Shown here one piece after another: positions 16,331 through 21,918 of a stretch of 30,225 bases of DNA; positions within the stretch are counted from its first letter, which is position 1; each line of letters begins with the position of its first letter. The DNA is from Halovivax sp. (GTDB lineage Archaea > Halobacteriota > Halobacteria > Halobacteriales > Natrialbaceae): positions 1 to 30,225 of the forward strand of contig SKPV01000068.1 of assembly GCA_007119345.1 (NCBI GenBank). The letters run 5' to 3'. Made by a program: the position numbers and the translations under genes. The notes under the pieces were generated by a model, which saw nothing but the letters and a program-made list of their open reading frames with translations, ran no database searches and had not been told where the DNA came from.

Positions 16331-16522
16331 ATGGTCGCGACCGGTTCGATGCGCACGATCAGAAACGTCGGAATCTACCTGGCCGGCGTCGGCGCCGCCG
16401 TCGCGGGGGCGCTCGGAATCGCGGAGGCCATTCACCTCCACCCGATCGTCGCCGCCGGGCTCTTCGTCGTCGGGTTGGCCGCCGTTCTGGTCGTCCACGA
16501 GTACCTCGACGGTCCCCTGTGA
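16331..16522 (+). CDS. Small two-TM membrane protein
   Basis: 63-residue hydrophobic protein with two likely membrane helices (about 11-32 and 38-56) joined by a short His-containing turn (AIHLHP), a basic N-terminus and an acidic C-terminus (HEYLDGPL). I do not recognise a named family, though small proteins of this type are common in haloarchaea. It lies on the plus strand between the two antiporter cassettes, divergent from one (start 16221) and convergent with the other (stop 16574). The ATG at 16331 has a weak ATTTGATT element about 22-30 bases upstream; the ATG at 16349 (MRTIRNVGIYLAG) is an alternative start. A role as an accessory to the antiporters is a guess from position only. Confidence 0.65.
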   Translation: MVATGSMRTIRNVGIYLAGVGAAVAGALGIAEAIHLHPIVAAGLFVVGLAAVLVVHEYLDGPL

Positions 16523-16573
16523 AGCGGTTCGGCGGAGCGGTGTGGACGTCCAGAAAACGCCCCCGAAGCCGAC

Positions 16574-18274
16574 TCACCGCTCGAACTGCCGGACGAAGCC
16601 GTGCCGTTCGAGGGACTCGAACAGCTCCCGGTGCTCCTCGCCGAGGCGCGCCCGGGACGCGTCGTCGGCCATCGCCCGCTCGACGTTTCGAACCAGCTGG
16701 TCGCCGGCGAGCACGTTCGGGACCATCACGTAGGTGGCGCCCAGCCCGAGCAGTTCGCTCGCCTCGGCCGACGTATCCGCCCGGACGACGACGTCGGCGT
16801 CCGGCTCGCGCTCGAGGAGCGACGCCGAGAGCGGTCGGTGATCGACCGTCGAGATGACGAGCGCCGCGGAGTCCACCCCGGCGATCTCCCACGTGTACGA
16901 CGCCATCGCGTCACCGAGAACGTACTCGTCGCATTCCCGGCGGATCTCGCCCCAGACGATCGGATCGTTATCGATCACGACGTACCGGCGGTCGGCCTCC
17001 TCGCACGCGTCGGCCAACCACCGACCCTGCCTGCCGTATCCCACGATGATCACGTGATCGGCGCGGTCGTCTTCGACGTCGCTCCGCTCGTCGATCTTGC
17101 GCGTCTGATGGCCCCGGATCAACCGGCCGGCGAGAGCCTCGAAGAACAGTTCTTCCCGCCGACGGACGAGGGAGGCGGCGACCATGGTCACCGCAGCCGC
17201 GAGGATGATCGCCTCGAAAGTCGCGGTGGCGATCGTCAGGTGATCGAACAGCGCCGCCTGGATCGCGATCACGATCGCGAGTTCGCTCACCTGATTGAGA
17301 CTGGTCGCCGACAGGAACGCGGTTCTGGCGTCGTAGCCCTCGTACGAGAACGCGAGCACCATCACCAGCGGGTTGACGAGAAGGACGAGGACGACGAGCA
17401 CCGCCGCGAACAGCCCGACTTCCAGCGTTGGGATCGTCACCAGCGCGCCCACCGTTACGAAGAAGATGGCGGCGAAGAAGTCCCTGATCGACTCGATACC
17501 GTTGCGGACCTCCAGGGTTCGAGCCCCCTCGTCGTGGATCGCGAGGCCCGCCGCGAACGCGCCGACGACGATGGAGATCCCGACGTACTCCGCCGCCGCG
17601 AGAAAGCCGATCAGGATCGAGATGCTCCCCATGAGCACGAGCTCGTCCGAGCCGTCCGCCGCTCGAATCAGCGTGCCGAACCCGTGTCGGTGGATGGCCA
17701 GCGCGGCCAGGATGAACAGGACGCCGTAGCCGAGCTTCGAGGTGACAGCGTCCGCAGTGAGGACCTCGGCGGAGATCACGAGGAGGACGCCGACCGCGAC
17801 CAGGTCGTCGAAGAGGTGTATCGACGAGGCCAACCGGCCGTGGACGAGCGTCGCCCGGAGGTCCCGGTCGAGGAGCCCGGAGCCGACGAGCGTCGAGCTG
17901 AGCGTCGCCGCCGCGGCGAAGAAGAGCCCGTTCTGGAGGGGTTCGGCGAGGTCGAACGCGACGGCGAAGCCGTATCCCGCACCGAACGCGATCGGCGCGA
18001 CGACGAGTAACTGCGTCATCGCCGCGACCTCACCGTCGCGGAGCACCGACCTGAGTCCGCCGAACTCCACGCGGATCCCGAAGACGAACACGAGGAAGGC
18101 GATCCCCCAGAGCGCGAGCTGGAGGACGTCACCCTCGTCGAGGAGCGGGGCCACCAGGAACCCGGCCGCGATGTAGAACGGGACCGGCGGGAGGTCGAAG
18201 TGGTTCGCGAGCAGTCCCGCGAGACCGGCCCCGACGAAGATCACCGCGAGTGCGAGGACGACCGCCTCAGCCAT
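16574..18274 (-). CDS. CPA2 antiporter with canonical RCK domain and Asp-Asp ion site (second gene of cassette 2)
   Basis: 566-residue paralogue of the product of 12768-14474. The membrane domain spans about 5-370 and the TrkA-N domain about 406-525, with an intact loop GYGRQG (412-417) in HVIIVGYGRQG. Helix 4 reads TLSSTLVGSGLL. At the ion site it has Asp156-Asp157 (HLFDDLVA), whereas the other three RCK-fused antiporters here have Gln-Asp. An Asp-Asp pair is typical of NhaA/NapA-type electrogenic Na+/H+ antiporters, so this member may differ in ion or in stoichiometry; that is inference. The ATG at 18274 overlaps the upstream stop by 8 bases (ATGGCTGA), exactly as in the other cassette. It converges with the small membrane protein gene at 16331-16522. 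Confidence 0.87.
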   Translation of the reverse strand: MAEAVVLALAVIFVGAGLAGLLANHFDLPPVPFYIAAGFLVAPLLDEGDVLQLALWGIAFLVFVFGIRVEFGGLRSVLRDGEVAAMTQLLVVAPIAFGAGYGFAVAFDLAEPLQNGLFFAAAATLSSTLVGSGLLDRDLRATLVHGRLASSIHLFDDLVAVGVLLVISAEVLTADAVTSKLGYGVLFILAALAIHRHGFGTLIRAADGSDELVLMGSISILIGFLAAAEYVGISIVVGAFAAGLAIHDEGARTLEVRNGIESIRDFFAAIFFVTVGALVTIPTLEVGLFAAVLVVLVLLVNPLVMVLAFSYEGYDARTAFLSATSLNQVSELAIVIAIQAALFDHLTIATATFEAIILAAAVTMVAASLVRRREELFFEALAGRLIRGHQTRKIDERSDVEDDRADHVIIVGYGRQGRWLADACEEADRRYVVIDNDPIVWGEIRRECDEYVLGDAMASYTWEIAGVDSAALVISTVDHRPLSASLLEREPDADVVVRADTSAEASELLGLGATYVMVPNVLAGDQLVRNVERAMADDASRARLGEEHRELFESLERHGFVRQFER

Positions 18275-20009
18275 CGCGCTCACCCCCATCGCGGGCGACC
18301 GCGGGATCGACCTCGTCCGTCGATGCGGCCGCTCGCTCGCGGATTCGTTCGAGATCCTTCTCGGTCGCCGTCAGGAACGCCTCGCGGCTCTCGAAGTACG
18401 CCTTGAGATAGTCCGCCATCTGGTCCGCGGCCATGAACGTGCTCATGACCACGTAGTCCGCGCCACGGTCGTAGAGGTCCCTGGCGTCGTCGAGGCGCTC
18501 GGCCTCCACGAAGGCGATCGCGTCGTCGTCGAGTTCCGCGAGCAGCGCGCGGTTCACGTCGTTCTGGACGCTCGAGCTCAGCGCGAAGCTCGCGGCCTTC
18601 AGGTTCGCCGCTTTCCTGACCTCCTCGTGACGGAAGTCGCCGAAAACGTAGTCGTAGCGACCACCTTCCTCGAGCTCGTCGATGTGATCGGTCCGGCGGT
18701 CGATGACGACCACCGTCCCGTACTCGGCCTCGAGCAGCGGGAGGGCGCGCTCCGTGACCTCGTCGTAGCCGATCGCGACGGCGTGATCCTCGTACTCGAC
18801 GACGTTGGCGTCAAGCCCCTCCTCGGAGGCGAACCGGGTGAACCACGGTCGCACCGCCGCGTAGATGCGGTGGTTGTACGAGATGATGTAGGTGGAGACG
18901 GTCATCGTCATCAGCGCCATCAGCGTTAGGTAGCCCAACACCTCGGCCTGGATGTAGCCTTGCGCGAACGCCAGCCCGCCGACGACGAGCGAGAACTCGC
19001 TCACCTGGACCATGTTGATCGAGGCGAGGAACGAGGTCTCGACGCCGAATCCCTCGCGGTCGATGAGGTAGAACATGATCCAGAAGTTGCCGACCATCAG
19101 CACCAGCGAGGCGATCACGGCCTCCTCCCAGTAGAACAGCAGTTCGCTCACGCCCTCGATCTGCAGCCCGATCGAGGCGAAGAACACGAGGATGAAGAAG
19201 TCGGTGATCGGCGTGATCCGATCCTCGAGTTCCTTGCTGTAGGGCAGTTGTGCGAGGCTGATCCCGGCGAGGAACGCGCCGACCTCCACGGAGAGGTCGA
19301 ATCCCTCGGCGATGGCGATGAACAGGAACGCCCACGCGATCGCGACGATCAGGAAGACGTCCTTGTTGTCCGCGATGCGCCGAAAGAGCCGCGGGAGCAG
19401 GTACCGCGAGGAGGCGATCGAGAAGATGGCGATGAACGCCATCATGACGAAGATGACCGCGAGCGTCTCGGCGATCTGGGTCGCACTCCCGAGTTCTTCG
19501 GCGCTGAACAGCGCGAGGACGATCACGAGGTAGATGTCCTGGACGATCAGGACGCCGACGTCGATCTTCCCCGGGAGGGAGGTGATCTCGTCCTTGTCGG
19601 TGAGGATCTTGACGATGACCGGCGTCGCCCCGAAGACCGTCGCCAGCGCGATGACGAGGATCTCGACGGTGCCGAAGCCGAGCCACCAGGCGACCAGAAA
19701 CGCGAGCGCGGTCTGGAGCACCGTCTGCCCGATCGCCACGTTCGAGATCGGCCGCAGGATCTCCCGGATGTCCGAAAAGCGCATCTTCATCCCTAACAGG
19801 AACAGCAGGAAGCCGAGCCCGAGCTCGGCCATCACCTCGACGAGCGCGTCCTCGGCGCTGACGAGGCCGAACACGACGGGACCCAGCAGCACGCCCGTGG
19901 CGATGTAGGCCACGATCGTCGGCTGGTCCAGTTGCCTGGCGAGGATGCCGACGACCGTCGCGACGACGATGATGATCGCGAAGTCGGCGGCGAGGGCGAT
20001 TTCGGTCAT
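18267..20009 (-). CDS. CPA2 antiporter with degenerate RCK domain (first gene of cassette 2)
   Basis: 580-residue paralogue of the product of 14467-16221. The CPA2 domain (about 5-385) has the ion site Gln157-Asp158 (LIVQDIYL). The helix-4 segment reads VFGATPVIVKIL where the paralogue has MYSSTAVVIKML, an unusual loss of the paired serines and gain of a proline. The C-terminal Rossmann-like domain (about 407-535) again lacks GxGxxG: HAVAIG is followed by YDEVTER (Gly414 to Thr419). The tail (from about 555) is charged and likely disordered. A strong TATA-like box lies about 33-39 bases before the ATG at 20009, making this the first gene of the cassette. It probably acts with the canonical-RCK partner encoded immediately downstream. 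Confidence 0.87.
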   Translation of the reverse strand: MTEIALAADFAIIIVVATVVGILARQLDQPTIVAYIATGVLLGPVVFGLVSAEDALVEVMAELGLGFLLFLLGMKMRFSDIREILRPISNVAIGQTVLQTALAFLVAWWLGFGTVEILVIALATVFGATPVIVKILTDKDEITSLPGKIDVGVLIVQDIYLVIVLALFSAEELGSATQIAETLAVIFVMMAFIAIFSIASSRYLLPRLFRRIADNKDVFLIVAIAWAFLFIAIAEGFDLSVEVGAFLAGISLAQLPYSKELEDRITPITDFFILVFFASIGLQIEGVSELLFYWEEAVIASLVLMVGNFWIMFYLIDREGFGVETSFLASINMVQVSEFSLVVGGLAFAQGYIQAEVLGYLTLMALMTMTVSTYIISYNHRIYAAVRPWFTRFASEEGLDANVVEYEDHAVAIGYDEVTERALPLLEAEYGTVVVIDRRTDHIDELEEGGRYDYVFGDFRHEEVRKAANLKAASFALSSSVQNDVNRALLAELDDDAIAFVEAERLDDARDLYDRGADYVVMSTFMAADQMADYLKAYFESREAFLTATEKDLERIRERAAASTDEVDPAVARDGGERDG

Positions 20010-20041
20010 CGAGCGCTGAATGCGGGTTTGCGGATGGCGCT

Positions 20042-20048
20042 GTTATAA
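20042..20048 (-). promoter_or_regulatory. TATA box of antiporter cassette 2
   Basis: The minus strand reads CTTATAA, a near-consensus archaeal TATA box, 33-39 bases before the ATG at 20009. It implies a transcript start roughly 8-12 bases upstream of the ATG. Confidence 0.6.
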
Positions 20049-20121
20049 GTTGGTATTCCGGCTCCTCGGGCCGCGAGAGACGTGTCAACACCGGCAGACC
20101 TTTGGAAAAGCTCGCCCGTTT

Positions 20122-20183
20122 CGCCACCCCTCACTCGTCCGCGGGCCCTACGCTGTTCCGCCACCTCTCACTCGTCCGCTGGC
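20122..20183. repeat. Tandem duplication across the stop codon of the MaoC-like gene
   Basis: Two 25-base copies at 20122-20146 and 20159-20183 differ at two positions and are spaced 37 bases apart. The right-hand copy contains the last codons and TGA of the MaoC-like gene (minus strand, ending Pro-Ala-Asp-Glu-stop). The left-hand copy, just downstream, repeats that ending with its own in-register TGA. Confidence 0.75.
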
Positions 20184-20620
20184 TCCCGCCGCTCGACCAT
20201 CCCCAGTCCGATCCACGAGATTACCGCCTCGTCGTCCTGGTTGTACGCCGTCAGCTTGCTGTGCACCCGACCGATCCCCGGATTACTCTCGTCCGGCCGC
20301 TTCTCGACGATCTCGACCTCCGCCCGAAGGGTGTCCCCCGGCCGAACGGGCCGAATCCAGCGCAGTTCGTCGACACCGCGGGCGCCGATCCACGCCTCGT
20401 CGGCCATGTTGTCGACGAACATGCGCATGCAGATCGCCGCCGTCTGCCAGCCGCTGGCGATCAGGCCGCCGAAGATCGTCTCGCTCGCGGCCTCCTCGTC
20501 GACGTGGAAGGGTTGGGGGTCGTACTTCTCGGCGAACTCGACGATCTCCTCCTTCGTGACGGTGCGTTCGCCGAAGGATCGCGCGTCCCCGACCTCGACG
20601 TCCTCGTAGTACTCGGGCAT
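20168..20620 (-). CDS. MaoC-like (R)-specific enoyl-CoA hydratase family protein
   Basis: 150-residue single-hotdog protein. The hydratase-2 motif is clear: AEKYDPQPFHVDEEAA (residues 30-45, with the Asp34 and His39 dyad), followed by the core glycine helix IFGGLIASGWQTA (49-61). Members hydrate trans-2-enoyl-CoA or act as dehydratases on beta-hydroxyacyl-CoA in fatty-acid or polyhydroxyalkanoate metabolism. The start at 20620 (MPEYYEDVEVGD) is the typical MaoC N-terminus and has a TATA-like box at 20645-20652. The longer in-frame reading from 20662 is unlikely. It lies 78 bases downstream of a channel-like gene with its own promoter between, so co-transcription is not needed. The substrate is not known; nothing nearby gives a pathway context, apart from the patatin-like enzyme 10 kb away. 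Confidence 0.88.
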   Translation of the reverse strand: MPEYYEDVEVGDARSFGERTVTKEEIVEFAEKYDPQPFHVDEEAASETIFGGLIASGWQTAAICMRMFVDNMADEAWIGARGVDELRWIRPVRPGDTLRAEVEIVEKRPDESNPGIGRVHSKLTAYNQDDEAVISWIGLGMVERREPADE

Positions 20621-20644
20621 GGCTGTGCGGTACTCTGACGGGGC

Positions 20645-20652
20645 GGTAAAAC
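20645..20652 (-). promoter_or_regulatory. TATA-like box of the MaoC-like gene
   Basis: The minus strand reads GTTTTACC, 25-32 bases before the ATG at 20620; consistent with a leaderless mRNA. Confidence 0.5.
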
Positions 20653-20679
20653 GCTTCGGCACACGCGGCGAATGGCCTT

Positions 20680-20731
20680 CGCGTCCGCCTCGCCTCCCTC
20701 ACGCGTCGACCGCGTCCGCCTCGCCTCCCTC
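20680..20731. repeat. Perfect 21-base tandem duplication across the stop codon of the channel-like gene
   Basis: The same 21 bases occur at 20680-20700 and 20711-20731, 31 bases apart. The right-hand copy encodes Glu-Gly-Gly-Glu-Ala-Asp-Ala near the C-terminus of the gene at 20699-21724 (minus strand). The left-hand copy overlaps its TGA by two bases and lies otherwise in the 3' flank. Confidence 0.8.
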
Positions 20732-21724
20732 GGTCGGCGGCCACTGCCAGGCGTCGGCCCTGACCACCCCCAGCAGCTCCCGGCGTCGCTCTTGCAGGTC
20801 GGCGAGCGCCCGGCCGAACTCCTCGTCCGAAACCGTCTCGAGGCCCTCCTCGCGCAGCCGGTCGAGTTCGGGCGGCGGCGGCACCTCGTCGGCGGGTTCG
20901 ATGAACCCCGACTCGAGGGTCTGCAGGTAACTCTGGACGCTCGAACGGGCGTTCTCGACGAGCGTGTCGTTCGGTCCCTCGCCCTCGGCGACGCCGTGAC
21001 GGGCGACCGTGAGCGCCTCGTCGAGGATCGGGACGGCGACGGCCGAGGCGCGGTCGGGTTGCTCGCTGTGGTAGTAGTGCAGGATCGGATACGCCTCGTG
21101 CTGGTCGGCCAGCAGGTCGAGCTGGGAAGAGAGCGTGTCGAGCGGCAGGTCCAGCCCGTCGAACTCGTCTCGCTCCGTCCAGCCGGCGCGGACGAAGGCC
21201 TCGCTGCGCTCGCCCAGCCCCGTCACGCTGCTCGCGAACGAGCGCTTCTCCGAGACCGCCCCCAGCACCGTGAGCACGTAGGAGACGCCCAGCGTCACGA
21301 AGGCCATCCCCGTCGCCGTGGTGAGCGAACTGGCGAGCTCCCACGACCCCGCCGTGGGAGTGTAGTCGCCGTTCCCGTTGGTGAACATCGTGTACGCGAC
21401 GTAGTAGAGCCGCCCCGTCCAGTCGGCGGGCTCGCCCGTGTGGGTGCTGACGATCGCGGTCCGGTCGCCGGCGAACAGCAGCGTCCAGCCGGCCCAGAGC
21501 CCCGCGACCCACATCGCCAGCGTGAGCACCAGGATCAGCGGCCCCGCGATGCTGAGTGCGCGGGTGTCGTCCCCGCTCACGACCCTGAGCCCGCGCCAGA
21601 CGCCCGTGGTCAGCCGCCCCGAGAGCGGCCCGGAGCCCCCGTCGACCCACAGGGTCGTCCAGATGATGTCCGCGACGATCACGACGAGCACGACGGTTCC
21701 GAGAAGGAGGTACAGCGGTCGCAT
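20699..21724 (-). CDS. Ion-channel-like membrane protein with an atypical pore motif
   Basis: 341-residue protein with three likely membrane helices (about 3-22, 58-82 and 130-156) and a re-entrant-type segment just before the last one. That segment reads YYVAYTMFTNGNGDYTP (residues 107-123), which occupies the place of a K+ channel filter and resembles Thr-x-Gly-x-Gly-Asp with an Asn between the glycines. The C-terminal half (160-341) is soluble, acidic and helical, with no RCK or cyclic-nucleotide domain that I recognise. The general layout fits the Ion_trans_2 (two-TM channel) group, but whether it conducts K+ is uncertain. The ATG at 21724 is the first in frame and leads straight into TM1. 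Its 3' end carries a 21-base tandem duplication. It is a monocistronic gene upstream of the MaoC-like gene. Confidence 0.7.
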   Translation of the reverse strand: MRPLYLLLGTVVLVVIVADIIWTTLWVDGGSGPLSGRLTTGVWRGLRVVSGDDTRALSIAGPLILVLTLAMWVAGLWAGWTLLFAGDRTAIVSTHTGEPADWTGRLYYVAYTMFTNGNGDYTPTAGSWELASSLTTATGMAFVTLGVSYVLTVLGAVSEKRSFASSVTGLGERSEAFVRAGWTERDEFDGLDLPLDTLSSQLDLLADQHEAYPILHYYHSEQPDRASAVAVPILDEALTVARHGVAEGEGPNDTLVENARSSVQSYLQTLESGFIEPADEVPPPPELDRLREEGLETVSDEEFGRALADLQERRRELLGVVRADAWQWPPTEGGEADAVDA

Positions 21725-21879
21725 TTCCAGGGATTACGGCGCGCAGACACGTCAAAGGCTTGCGAGCGTGCGACGGCGCGGCCCGACCGCGTTCGTCCGA
21801 TCCGCGGCACCTCGTTCCGCGTCCGACGACGGCGATCCTACCGGGACGGTCCCATCGCTATCGGATCGAATTCGTCGCG

Positions 21880-21885
21880 AAAAAA
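21880..21885 (-). terminator. Poly-T terminator after the Asp-rich repeat gene
   Basis: A run of six T on the minus strand, about 35 bases after the stop codon at 21919-21921, following a small stem-loop (CCCGC-TGC-GCGGG, 21906-21918). T-runs are the usual archaeal termination signal, and such a run is rare in this GC-rich window. Confidence 0.5.
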
Positions 21886-21918
21886 TGATCGCTCGAATGC
21901 GGATGCCCGCTGCGCGGG

